Source: an uncultured Alistipes sp. (lineage in GTDB: Bacteria; Bacteroidota; Bacteroidia; Bacteroidales; Rikenellaceae). From it: a stretch of DNA of 64,000 bases. The DNA lies in assembly GCA_938014215.1 (NCBI GenBank), contig CALLRW010000039.1:62001-126000 (forward strand). Reading direction: 5' to 3'. The position numbers and the translations under genes are program-made. Each line of letters opens with the position of its first letter. The first letter of the stretch is position 1. Shown here piece by piece: positions 35,599 through 43,916 of this stretch. The notes beneath the pieces were generated by a model. The model did not search any database and was not told the DNA's origin. It worked only from the letters and a program-made list of their open reading frames with translations.

Positions 35599-36969
35599 TT
35601 ATTCGATGAAGAGGGCTTTCGGCAGCTGGTCGATGCTGCTGATCTGGACGATCTCGATCCCTTTCGGGCGTTTGAAACCCTTGGCAAGATAGCTCGAGAC
35701 GACAATCCGCCGGAATCCGAGCCGGGCGGCCTCGCTGATGCGCTGTTCGGTCCGTGGGGCGGGACGCACCTCGCCCGAGAGGCCGATTTCACCGGCGCAG
35801 CAGACCCCTTCGGTGAGGGGGCGGTCGTAGTAGGAGGAGATGACGGCGGCCACGACGGCGAGGTCCAGCCCCGGGTCGGCCACCTTGAATCCGCCGGCAA
35901 AGTTCAGGAAGACATCCTTCTGGAACATCTTCATCCCGACGCGTTTCTCGAGGACGGCCAGCAGCATGTTCATGCGTCGGGCGTCATACCCCGTCGACGA
36001 TCGCTGGGGCGTGCCGTAGGCAGCTCCGCTGACCAGCGCCTGCACCTCGATCAGATAGGGCCTCACGCCGTCGGCCGAAGCCCCCACGGCGATTCCCGAG
36101 AGGGGTTGTTCGTAGTGGGTGAGGAGGATCTCCGAGGGGTTGTCGACGCTGCGCAGCCCCCCTTCGAGCATCTCGAAGACGCCGATCTCGAACGTCGCGC
36201 CGAAGCGGTTCTTGATGCCGCGCAGGATACGGTAGATGTTGTTGCTGTCGCCCTCGAACTGCAGGACGACATCGACGATGTGTTCGAGGATCTTGGGTCC
36301 GGCAATGGCGCCGTCCTTGGTGATGTGTCCGATGATGAAGATCGACGTGCCGGTCGTCTTGGCGTACTTGAGCAGCGTGGCGGCGCATTCGCGGATCTGC
36401 GACACGCTGCCGGCCGACGAGTCGAGCACCTCGGTGTAGATGGTCTGGATCGAGTCGATGACCACCAGATCGGGCTTCTGTTCGGTAATCTGCGCGACGA
36501 TATTCTCCAGCAGCGTCTCGGGGTAGATCAGACACTCGTCGTTTCCGATTCCGATGCGGGCGGCGCGCATCTTGATCTGTTCGGCCGACTCCTCGCCCGA
36601 GACGTAGAGGGTCTTCAGACCGTTTGCCGCCAGGGCGATCTGCAGCGAGAGGGTCGATTTTCCGATTCCGGGTTCACCGCCCAGCAGGATCAGCGAACCG
36701 GGGACCATGCCGCCGCCCAGCACGCGGTTGACCTCCGGGTTGCCGAGGTCGATGCGTCGGTGTTCGCTTTCGCGGATGTCGCGCACGCGCTGGGGTTTGG
36801 TCGTGGGGAGACCGCCCGCAACGGATGCTGCCACCGTGCCGCTTTCGCGGGCGATGATCTCCTCCGTGAAGGTGTTCCATTCGCCGCACGAGGGGCATTT
36901 CCCGAGCCATTTCGGGGCCTCGAAGCCGCAGTTCTTACAGAAATAGGCCTTTTTTACTTTGGTTGCCAT
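35599..36969 (-). CDS. radA: DNA repair protein RadA (branch migration ATPase)
   Basis: A 456-residue RecA-like protein acting in recombination intermediates. It opens with a zinc finger (Cys11, Cys14, Cys25, Cys28), then Walker A GGEPGIGKST (97-106), Walker B LVVIDSIQT, the RadA-specific KNRFG motif (residues in GIKNRFGATFEIG), and a C-terminal Lon-protease-like domain (KVADPGLDLAVVAAVISSYY, GLSGEVRP). Length is normal. It is transcribed away from a 309-nt repeat-filled gap. Confidence 0.97.
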   Translation of the reverse strand: MATKVKKAYFCKNCGFEAPKWLGKCPSCGEWNTFTEEIIARESGTVAASVAGGLPTTKPQRVRDIRESEHRRIDLGNPEVNRVLGGGMVPGSLILLGGEPGIGKSTLSLQIALAANGLKTLYVSGEESAEQIKMRAARIGIGNDECLIYPETLLENIVAQITEQKPDLVVIDSIQTIYTEVLDSSAGSVSQIRECAATLLKYAKTTGTSIFIIGHITKDGAIAGPKILEHIVDVVLQFEGDSNNIYRILRGIKNRFGATFEIGVFEMLEGGLRSVDNPSEILLTHYEQPLSGIAVGASADGVRPYLIEVQALVSGAAYGTPQRSSTGYDARRMNMLLAVLEKRVGMKMFQKDVFLNFAGGFKVADPGLDLAVVAAVISSYYDRPLTEGVCCAGEIGLSGEVRPAPRTEQRISEAARLGFRRIVVSSYLAKGFKRPKGIEIVQISSIDQLPKALFIE

Positions 36970-37048
36970 GTCGGAATCGGTTTAAGTCGGATGGGGTAAG
37001 TGCTCGCCAATGTGCGTGAGTAGCTTGGCTGCTGTGTGGCCGGTCCGC

Positions 37049-37260
37049 CGCGTCCGGAGCGGGATTGCAATGCCCGATGACGGTCCGCTGCGTTTGGGGG
37101 AGGCTGCGCCCGATGCCGTGCTGTTGCGTCCGGAGCGGGGCTGCAATGCCCGATGACGGTCCGCTGCGTTTGGGGGGCTGCGCCCGATGCCGTGCTGTTG
37201 CGTCCGGAGCGGGATCGCTGTGCCCGGTGACGGTGCGCCTTGTCCGGGGGCTGCCGTGCC
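37049..37260. repeat. Repeats of about 75 bp upstream of radA
   Basis: The motif CGTCCGGAGCGGG occurs at 37051, 37127 and 37201 (spacing 76 and 74). Units contain TGCCCGATGACGGTCCGCTG and GCGCCCGATGCCGTGCTGTT. The array occupies most of the 36970-37278 gap, between the radA start and the end of the next minus-strand operon. No gene is seen. Confidence 0.87.
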
Positions 37261-37278
37261 CTAAGTCGCCGGCCGTGA

Positions 37279-38022
37279 TCAGTTGGCCGGGGTCGAGGTG
37301 TACTCCTTGCGGAGCACAGAGGTCACGCCGGCCGTAGGGTAGCGCTCCTGGTAGAGGGCGGTCAGATCGACCGTCAGCAGCACCTTGCGCACGCCGTCGC
37401 TGTCGGTGTAGGCCGAAATCGTGCAGTCGTAGATCTCCTCCAGAAAGTAACAGGTAAAACTCGTTGCGCCGGGTGTCTTGATGAAGGCACCGGTGACCGT
37501 TCCCTGATCCGTTGCCGTCTCGACGGTGAGCGGACCGCGGTTGTAGCGTGTGAAGTCCAGCGTGTAGCGGCCGCCGGCCTGTACCGGAGCCGAAGCGATT
37601 ACATCGGCCTCGATCTCGGCCTGCAGCGGATTGACCGGCTCCTCGGGTTCCTCCGTCCCGGTATCAGTTCCGCCGGTCGATCCGCCTGTCGAACCGTCCG
37701 AACCTCCGGCGCTTCCGCCCGTCGGTTCGCCGCTTCCCAGCGAGCCGTCGGTCACGTCCGAGCCCGTTCCAGAGCCCGTTCCCGAACCGGTATCGCTGCC
37801 CGTTGAACCGCTTCCTTCGTCGGTTCCGGTACCGGTTCCCGTGCCCGTATCGCCCCCTTCGCCGGGCTCGGGTTCCGGCTCGGGAGTCGGGAGGGTGACG
37901 GCGGCCTCGATGCGTACGACGGGGTAGGAGATCGAGTAGAAGACCTCCGAATCGTCGCTGCAACCCGCCGAGGCGAGCAGCAGCGACGTCAGGAGTGTCG
38001 CAAATGCTTTGTTGAGTTTCAT
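37279..38022 (-). CDS. Lipoprotein with Gly/Ser/Thr/Asp linker
   Basis: A 247-residue lipoprotein; the start at 38022 gives MKLNKAFATLLTSLLLASAGC with Cys21. A longer upstream frame overlaps the preceding gene and lacks a signal. Residues about 45-129 are a low-complexity linker (PEPEPEPGEGG, then many GTG and GSG repeats, then EEPEEP). The C-terminal domain of about 115 residues (LTVDLTALYQERYPTAG) is not recognised. It is the last gene of its operon and overlaps the LUD gene stop by 4 nt. Surface exposure via the linker is a guess. Confidence 0.78.
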   Translation of the reverse strand: MKLNKAFATLLTSLLLASAGCSDDSEVFYSISYPVVRIEAAVTLPTPEPEPEPGEGGDTGTGTGTGTDEGSGSTGSDTGSGTGSGTGSDVTDGSLGSGEPTGGSAGGSDGSTGGSTGGTDTGTEEPEEPVNPLQAEIEADVIASAPVQAGGRYTLDFTRYNRGPLTVETATDQGTVTGAFIKTPGATSFTCYFLEEIYDCTISAYTDSDGVRKVLLTVDLTALYQERYPTAGVTSVLRKEYTSTPAN

Positions 38023-38654
38023 AATCCGAGTTCCTGATCGATCAGAATGACGAGGATGCGCCCCGTCGGGTAGCAGCGCAGCATCTCCATGCGGGTGTTG
38101 CAGATGCGGTCCGGGGAGTTGCAGTCCATGCAGACGCCGGTTTTGGCGCACGGCGTGCGGAAGCCCGGGTGGCGGGCGATATTCTGCGGGGCCGAGATGC
38201 GGCGGATGCGCTCTTCGGCCTCTTCGCGGTCGGCGACGATCTTGTTGCGGCCGGCGACGAGGATCACCTTCCGCGGGCCGAATGCCACGGGGGCGATGCG
38301 GTTCCCGACCATGTCGAGCCAGTGGAGCGTACCCTTCTCGGTCACGGCGTTGATTCCCGTGATGAAGAGGTCGGACATCAGGGCCTGGCGGCGGATTTCG
38401 AGACGTTCGGGACGCGGCATCGAGGGGTCGAAGCCGTCGAGCAGCTTCCAGTCGCCGTTCTCGCGGAGCCAGTCGATGATTCCGGTTTTACGCATCGTGA
38501 CCGAGTCGCCGAACGAGACGCTTTTCGGGGCTTCGGCCTCGACAACGGCCTTTATCCGTTCAAAAGCCTGCTGGGTGTTCTCGACGATGGCCGTTTCGAA
38601 GTGGTGACGGCGGAGCGCTTCGGCGCAGAGTTGGATCTTCTCAGTGGTTGTCAT
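38019..38654 (-). CDS. LUD-domain protein (LutC/YkgG-like) with C-terminal Cys motif
   Basis: A 211-residue protein of the lactate-utilisation LUD superfamily, with SVSFGDSVTMRKTGIIDWL and GNRIAPVAFGPRKVILVAG as core motifs. The C-terminal part holds four cysteines (Cys169, 175, 178, 185) in a CxxxxxCxxCxxxxxxC pattern that could bind metal or an Fe-S cluster. Other lut genes are absent. It overlaps the acetyltransferase gene by 14 nt and the lipoprotein gene by 4 nt. Role unknown. Confidence 0.83.
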   Translation of the reverse strand: MTTTEKIQLCAEALRRHHFETAIVENTQQAFERIKAVVEAEAPKSVSFGDSVTMRKTGIIDWLRENGDWKLLDGFDPSMPRPERLEIRRQALMSDLFITGINAVTEKGTLHWLDMVGNRIAPVAFGPRKVILVAGRNKIVADREEAEERIRRISAPQNIARHPGFRTPCAKTGVCMDCNSPDRICNTRMEMLRCYPTGRILVILIDQELGL

Positions 38655-39210
38655 GGTTTTCGAGTTTACGTTTTACGACGGCGGGGTTTCCGGCCGCCAG
38701 CGAATCGTCGGGAATATCGTGCGTGACGACACTCCCGGCGGCGATGATGCAGCGGTCACCGATGGTGACGCCGGGGCAGACTATCACACCGCCACCCAGC
38801 CAGCAGTCGTTTCCGATGCGGATGGGTTTCCCGGTTTCGACGGGTTTGCGGCGCTCACGGTAGTCGAGAGGGTGATGGGGCGTATAGAGTTGGCAGTTGG
38901 GACCGATGAGCGTATGGTCACCGATCGTGATGCCACCTCCATCCAGGAACGTACAGTTAAAGTTGATGACGACGTGCTGACCGATCTTGGTGCGGAACCC
39001 GAAGTCGCATCGAAACGGAGTGATCAGGAAGCTCGTCTCGGGAAAACCGGGAATCAGCTCCTGCAGGGCGGAGCGATAGTTTGCGAAGTCCCGGTAACGG
39101 GTTGCATTGAGTTTTTCGAGCCGGTCGTGCGCCTGAAGGTTCAGTTCCATGGTTTCGGGATCGCTGTAGTCGTACAGCTCGCCGCGCATCATCTTTTCCA
39201 GTTCCGTCAT
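38641..39210 (-). CDS. Sugar O-acetyltransferase, maltose/galactoside acetyltransferase-like
   Basis: A 189-residue enzyme with a short N-terminal Mac domain (MTELEKMMRGELYDYSDPET) and a left-handed beta-helix. The hexapeptide region includes FRCDFGFRTKIGQHVVINFN, LDGGGITIGDHTLIGPNCQL, the catalytic His in LYTPHHPLDYRER, and GNDCWLGGGVIVCPGVTIG. It moves an acetyl group from acetyl-CoA to sugars. It starts 15 nt after rseP's stop on the minus strand. Confidence 0.93.
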   Translation of the reverse strand: MTELEKMMRGELYDYSDPETMELNLQAHDRLEKLNATRYRDFANYRSALQELIPGFPETSFLITPFRCDFGFRTKIGQHVVINFNCTFLDGGGITIGDHTLIGPNCQLYTPHHPLDYRERRKPVETGKPIRIGNDCWLGGGVIVCPGVTIGDRCIIAAGSVVTHDIPDDSLAAGNPAVVKRKLENHDNH

Positions 39211-39225
39211 GACAGCCTTTTGTGT

Positions 39226-40539
39226 TTATTTGATGAAGATTCGGTAGATATCGTTTCCGTTGGCGTAGAGCAGCAGCATGAGTATGATGATCAGTCCGAC
39301 ATACTGGGCGGCCTCGAGGACCTTTTCGCTGACCTTGCGGCGGGTGATCATCTCCCAGAAGGTGAAGATGGCGTGGCCGCCGTCGAGACCCGGGATGGGG
39401 ATGATGTTCATCACGGCGAGGATGATCGACAGGAAGGCGGTCTTCATCCAGAAGTCCTGCCAGTCCCACGTCGAGGGGAAGATGCTGCCGATGGAGATGA
39501 AACCGCCGAGCTCCTTGTACATCTCGGTTTTGGGCTGGACGATCATCTTCAGCTGCTCCCAGTAGGCCGAGATGACTTCTCCGGCCTTGTGCAGACCGGC
39601 CGGGATGGCCTGCCAGAAGGTGTACTTCTGGGTGCGCAGCGTGTAGGCCTGGCGCAGGACGCCGAGGGTGCCTTCGCTCGAGACGGGGAGGCTGAAGGCG
39701 GGGATCAGTTCCCCGTTGCGGCGCACGCTCAGGCGGACCGAATCCCCGGCATGGGCCTGGATGTACTTTCTGTAGGCGGGGTATTCGACTCCCGAGAGGT
39801 CGTCGATGCCGACGATTTCGTCACCGGGCTGCAGTTTCGAGGCGGTCTGTGCGACGACGCTGTCGATGACGAACGGCTGGCGCGGCACGAGCAGCTCTTC
39901 GTAACCCTTCTCCTGGCGCATGGCGATCAGCTCCTCGAGCGGCAGCGTGAGTTCAATCTGGCGGCCGTTGCGCTCGACGACGACCTTGCGGTCGGTGTCG
40001 GTGATGACCATGGCGTTGAGGATGTCGAGGAAGTCGTCGATGCGCTGACCGTCGATGGTGAGGATCCGGTCGCCGTCCTCGAAACCGAGCCGGTGGCCGG
40101 CCTCGTTGAAGTTGTAGCCCCACTTGACATCCTCGTTCGAGAGGTAGGTGGTTCCCCACGTGTAGCAGATACCGATGTAGATGGCCACGGCGAGCAGGAC
40201 GTTCATCATCACGCCGGCGATCATCACCAGGAAGCGCTGCCAGGCGGGTTTGGCGCGGAACTCCCAGGGTTGTACGGCCTGTTTCTGATACTCCTTGTCC
40301 ATCGATTCGTCGATCATGCCGGCGATCTTGCAGTATCCGCCCAGCGGCAGCCAGCCCATTCCGTATTCGGTGTGGCCGCGGCGGAACTTGAAGAGCGAGA
40401 AGCCGATGTCGAAGAAGATGTAGAACTTCTCGACGCGGATCTTGAAGAGACGGGCCATGAGGAAGTGGCCGAGTTCGTGGATTCCGACCAGAATCGTGAA
40501 GCAGAGGAAGAACTGAATGATCTTGACTAAAATATCCAT
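39226..40539 (-). CDS. rseP: Site-2 intramembrane metalloprotease RseP
   Basis: A 437-residue membrane protease. HELGH at residues 21-25 in the first helix (TILVGIHELGHFLMARLF) binds zinc, and the second active-site motif is IPIPGLDGGHAIF near the C-terminus. Two PDZ-like domains lie between (RLGFEDGDRILTIDGQRI and KLQPGDEIVGIDDLSG). It cleaves anti-sigma factors and leftover signal peptides within the membrane. It lies 57 nt after dxr, an arrangement often seen in Bacteroidetes. Confidence 0.95.
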   Translation of the reverse strand: MDILVKIIQFFLCFTILVGIHELGHFLMARLFKIRVEKFYIFFDIGFSLFKFRRGHTEYGMGWLPLGGYCKIAGMIDESMDKEYQKQAVQPWEFRAKPAWQRFLVMIAGVMMNVLLAVAIYIGICYTWGTTYLSNEDVKWGYNFNEAGHRLGFEDGDRILTIDGQRIDDFLDILNAMVITDTDRKVVVERNGRQIELTLPLEELIAMRQEKGYEELLVPRQPFVIDSVVAQTASKLQPGDEIVGIDDLSGVEYPAYRKYIQAHAGDSVRLSVRRNGELIPAFSLPVSSEGTLGVLRQAYTLRTQKYTFWQAIPAGLHKAGEVISAYWEQLKMIVQPKTEMYKELGGFISIGSIFPSTWDWQDFWMKTAFLSIILAVMNIIPIPGLDGGHAIFTFWEMITRRKVSEKVLEAAQYVGLIIILMLLLYANGNDIYRIFIK

Positions 40540-40596
40540 TTTTCGGGTTTGGTCATAGGTCGGTCCGGCCCGTTTCGGGGCGGATCATCCGACCTG

Positions 40597-41754
40597 TCAG
40601 GGTTTTACATGAAGGAAATCGGCGGCCAGGGCGCGGGCTTCGGCATCGGCCGCGGCGAAGTCGTCGAGTGTCGGCCGGGCGACGAACGATGCCTTTTCGA
40701 GGGCGTGTTCGATCGTGCGGACGATGTCGAGCCAGGCGCACTTCCGGGCGAGGAACGCCGCCACGGCCACCTCGTTGGCGCCGTTCATCGTGCAGGCGGC
40801 CGTACCGCCCCGCCGGAGACACTCGTAGGCGATTCCCAGAGCGGGATACTTCACCGTATCGACCTCTCCGAACGTCAGTTGCGGATGCTCCGCGAAGCTG
40901 AACCGTTCGCTCGAACGCCGAGCGCGGTCGGGATACATCAGCGCGAAGCTGATCGGCGTGCGCATGTCGGGCGAACCCAGCTGGGCCTTGATGGCGCCGT
41001 CCTCGAACTCGACCATCGAGTGGACGATCGACTGGGGGTGCATCACGACGGAGATCCGGTCGGCGGGGGTTCCGAAGAGCCAGTGGGCCTCGATGACCTC
41101 GAAACCCTTGTTGACGAGCGTCGACGAATCGATCGTGATCTTGGCGCCCATGTGCCACTGGGGGTGGTTGAGGGCCTCTTCGACGGTGACATGGGCCAGT
41201 TCGTCGCGACGGCGGTCACGGAGCGAGCCGCCACTGCAGGTGATGATGAGCCGCCGCACGGGGGCCCGTTCGCCGATCAGACACTGGAAGATGGCCGAGT
41301 GTTCCGAATCGATCGGCAGGATCGGGGCCTTTCGTTCGCGGGCCAGCGGCATGACCGCCGCACCTCCGACGACGAGCGACTCCTTGTTAGCCAGGGCGAG
41401 TTTCTTGCGGGCCTCGAGGGCGGCCACCGTCGGAGCCAGACCGGCATAGCCGACCAGGGCGTTGACCACGACGTCCGAATCGCCGCCGCCGGCCACCTGA
41501 GCCACGGCCTCTTCGCCGGCATAGACCTTCACGTCGGTATCGGCCAGCGCCTCGCGCAGCGGTTCGTAGCATTGTTTGTCGGCGATGACTACCGTATCGG
41601 CATCGAATTCCCGGGCCTGCCGGGCGAGTTTTTCCCAATTGCGGTGGGCGGTGAGGATCCTCACTTCGAAACGGTCGGGGTTTTCGCGGGCGATGTCGAG
41701 CGTCTGCACGCCGATCGAGCCGGTGGATCCGAGAATGGCTAATCGTTGTTTCAT
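40597..41754 (-). CDS. dxr: 1-deoxy-D-xylulose-5-phosphate reductoisomerase
   Basis: A 385-residue enzyme of the MEP isoprenoid pathway, target of fosmidomycin. The NADPH motif is LGSTGSIGVQTLD, metal/substrate residues are in LPIDSEHSAIFQCL, and the flexible loop HPQWHMGAKITIDSSTLVNK is conserved. One departure: the usual SGGPFR substrate loop reads SGGSLR (residues 174-179). Length is normal. It begins 8 nt after the degenerate M23 gene and precedes rseP. Confidence 0.95.
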   Translation of the reverse strand: MKQRLAILGSTGSIGVQTLDIARENPDRFEVRILTAHRNWEKLARQAREFDADTVVIADKQCYEPLREALADTDVKVYAGEEAVAQVAGGGDSDVVVNALVGYAGLAPTVAALEARKKLALANKESLVVGGAAVMPLARERKAPILPIDSEHSAIFQCLIGERAPVRRLIITCSGGSLRDRRRDELAHVTVEEALNHPQWHMGAKITIDSSTLVNKGFEVIEAHWLFGTPADRISVVMHPQSIVHSMVEFEDGAIKAQLGSPDMRTPISFALMYPDRARRSSERFSFAEHPQLTFGEVDTVKYPALGIAYECLRRGGTAACTMNGANEVAVAAFLARKCAWLDIVRTIEHALEKASFVARPTLDDFAAADAEARALAADFLHVKP

Positions 41755-41762
41755 GGGTTGGG

Positions 41763-42632
41763 TCAGAAGACGATGTATCCCTCGGGGTCGACGGGTTTTC
41801 CGTTGTTCCAGAGTTCGAGTTCGAAGAGCTTCACCTCGCCGTTTTCGGCTTCGGCGCTGTATCCGATCTGCTCGCCGGCGCGGATGGCCTGTCCGGTTGT
41901 GACGAGGGATTGCGAAAGGTTTCGGTAGATGGAGATGAGGTTTCCGGCGTGCTGGATGATGATCGTATAGCCGTTTTCGGGGGTCCAGAGGCTCTGGATG
42001 ACCGATCCCCGGTCGATGGCGGCGACGCGGTCACCGGCCGCCGCGGCGATCTTCACGCCGTAGCACCCCTCCGTGAGGTTGAAGTGTGTGGTGACGATTC
42101 CCTCGACGGGTTTGGCCAGTTCGATGGCTTCGCGGACCTTGCGCCGCGAGTCGCCCTCCTGTTCGGTGAGCGAGTAGGGGCCGCTGCCCTCCATCTCGGC
42201 ACGCAGCAGCGAGTCTTCGTGCGAGGGCATGACGAGCACCTTCGAGATGCGCGACGAGTCGGACGAGGCCAGTACGCGGGCCACGGGCGTGCGTCCCTCC
42301 ATGATCAGCGAGATGTTCTCGTTGTAGGTCATCATGTCGTTCATGACGCGCTCCATCGAGTCGAGACGTATGATGTTCTGAATGAGGCTTTCGCGTGAGC
42401 GGTCGGCCTCGGTGCGGTAACCGGGGAGGAACTCCAGCACGGGGGTGTAGGCCACCAGCGAGAGGGTGATGATGAACAGCAGCAGCAGGAAGGCGATCAA
42501 TCCGGCGAAGATGCTTGCCGGCGAGAGGTGCATGTGCCACTCTTCGGAGAGGTCGGTGGCATTGAGCATGTTGAATCTGCGCTTGCGGAAGAAGCCGCGC
42601 CACCAGGCTTTTATCTTGTCGATCCAGTTCAT
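41763..42632 (-). CDS. M23/LytM-domain membrane protein, catalytically degenerate
   Basis: A 289-residue protein with one membrane helix (FAGLIAFLLLLFIITLSLVAY), a helical stretch and a C-terminal LytM fold. The fold is recognisable from AAAAGDRVAAIDRGSVIQSL, NGYTIIIQHAGNLISIYRNL and LELWNNGKPVDPEGYI. The zinc-binding HxH of active M23 enzymes aligns with Leu269-Phe-Glu271, and the first H/D ligands are also absent. It therefore probably regulates a peptidoglycan hydrolase or binds the wall, as EnvC-type proteins do. First gene of the operon with dxr and rseP. Confidence 0.82.
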   Translation of the reverse strand: MNWIDKIKAWWRGFFRKRRFNMLNATDLSEEWHMHLSPASIFAGLIAFLLLLFIITLSLVAYTPVLEFLPGYRTEADRSRESLIQNIIRLDSMERVMNDMMTYNENISLIMEGRTPVARVLASSDSSRISKVLVMPSHEDSLLRAEMEGSGPYSLTEQEGDSRRKVREAIELAKPVEGIVTTHFNLTEGCYGVKIAAAAGDRVAAIDRGSVIQSLWTPENGYTIIIQHAGNLISIYRNLSQSLVTTGQAIRAGEQIGYSAEAENGEVKLFELELWNNGKPVDPEGYIVF

Positions 42633-42820
42633 TTTCGGGACAATCTGGTTAAGGTCCGGCGTTTCGACGGGGTTGCCTGGGCTTTGAGCCGGGCGGACCG
42701 GGCGGTCGGAACGGGGCCGGGGTTTATCCTTGCAAAGATAACATAAGCGCGTCGGACTGCCAAATTTATTTGCGGCAACCGGATTCCGGATGGCCCGGAG
42801 TTGTCGAAAGTGGAAAAAAA

Positions 42821-42852
42821 CTTGACGAAACGCTCGGATTTGCGTATCTTTG
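42821..42852 (+). promoter_or_regulatory. Promoter of the nucleotidyltransferase gene
   Basis: CTTG (42821-42824), 20-bp spacer, TATCTTTG (42845-42852). The ATG is 39 nt further on. The remainder of the 42633-42891 gap shows no gene. Confidence 0.65.
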
Positions 42853-42891
42853 TGGTTCCGTGGAACCTAAACGTAAAACAACGATAAAATT

Positions 42892-43803
42892 ATGGTAAAA
42901 CCCACTTTATTGGTACTCGCTGCGGGTATGGGCTCCCGCTACGGGTCGCTCAAGCAGATGGACGGGGTCTGCCCCAACAACGAGGCGATCATCGACTATT
43001 CGATCTATGATGCCATCCGTGCCGGCTTCGGCAAGGTGGTCTTCGTCATCCGCCACTCCTTTGAGAAGGAGTTCCGCGAGATCTTCTCGCCGGAGCGTTT
43101 CGGCGGCCGGATCGCCGTGGAGTTTGTCTTCCAGGAGCTGGACTACCTGCCCGAGGGGCTGACGGTTCCCGAGGGACGTGTCAAGCCGTGGGGTACGAAC
43201 CATGCGGTGATGATGGCGGCCGACGTTATCCACGAGCCCTTCGCCGTGATCAACGCCGACGACTTCTACGGTGCCGAGGCCTACAAGACCATCGGTGAGT
43301 ACCTCTCGCAGCTCGACGGCTCGAAGAACCGCTACTGCATGGTGGCCTACGACCTGAACAAGACCCTTTCGGAGAACGGCACGGTATCGCGCGGCGTGTG
43401 CGGGGTGAATGCCGAGGGGAACCTCGAGTCGATGGTCGAGCGGACGCAGATCGAGCGGATGCCCGACGGACGGATTGTCTTTCACGACGGCGGTGCCGAC
43501 GAGGAGCTGGCCGAGGATACGCCCGTATCGATGAACCTGTTCGGATTCACGCCCGACTTCTTCGCCTATTCGAAGGAGTACTTCAAGACGTGGTATGCCG
43601 AGAATCACGACAACATCAAGGCCGAGTTCTACATCCCGACGATGGTCAACAAACTGATCGGCGACGGTACGGCGACGCTGCGTGTGCTGCGTTCGGCGGC
43701 ACAGTGGCACGGTGTGACCTACAAGGAGGACAAACCGGCGCTGATGGCCTCGATCGAGCAGATGATTGCCGACGGCAAGTATCCGCGCAACCTCTGGGAA
43801 TAG
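42892..43803 (+). CDS. Nucleotidyltransferase family protein (sugar-1-phosphate uridylyl/thymidylyl type)
   Basis: A 303-residue protein with the NTP-transferase signature LVLAAGMGSRYGSLKQMDGV, followed by the acidic metal site in AVINADDFYG and the substrate region FVFQELDYLPEGL. It is longer and more divergent than RfbA or GalU. Members in gut Bacteroidetes are annotated only generally. It likely activates a sugar phosphate for surface polysaccharide synthesis; the specific sugar cannot be told. It stands alone between a promoter and a terminator. Confidence 0.87.
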   Translation: MVKPTLLVLAAGMGSRYGSLKQMDGVCPNNEAIIDYSIYDAIRAGFGKVVFVIRHSFEKEFREIFSPERFGGRIAVEFVFQELDYLPEGLTVPEGRVKPWGTNHAVMMAADVIHEPFAVINADDFYGAEAYKTIGEYLSQLDGSKNRYCMVAYDLNKTLSENGTVSRGVCGVNAEGNLESMVERTQIERMPDGRIVFHDGGADEELAEDTPVSMNLFGFTPDFFAYSKEYFKTWYAENHDNIKAEFYIPTMVNKLIGDGTATLRVLRSAAQWHGVTYKEDKPALMASIEQMIADGKYPRNLWE

Positions 43804-43858
43804 CCTGTTTGCCGGATCGGGCCCCGGAAGATGTCGGTGCGATCCGAATCCGTTCCAT

Positions 43859-43895
43859 GAAAAACCCCGGACTGAAGTGCCAGTTCGGGGTTTTT
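43859..43895. terminator. Bidirectional intrinsic terminator
   Basis: AAAAACCCCGGACTG (43859-43873) pairs with CAGTTCGGGGTTTTT (43881-43895), one G-T pair, flanked by A and T runs. It separates two convergent genes. Confidence 0.93.
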
Positions 43896-43916
43896 GCATA
43901 CAGGAAGGGATGGGGC

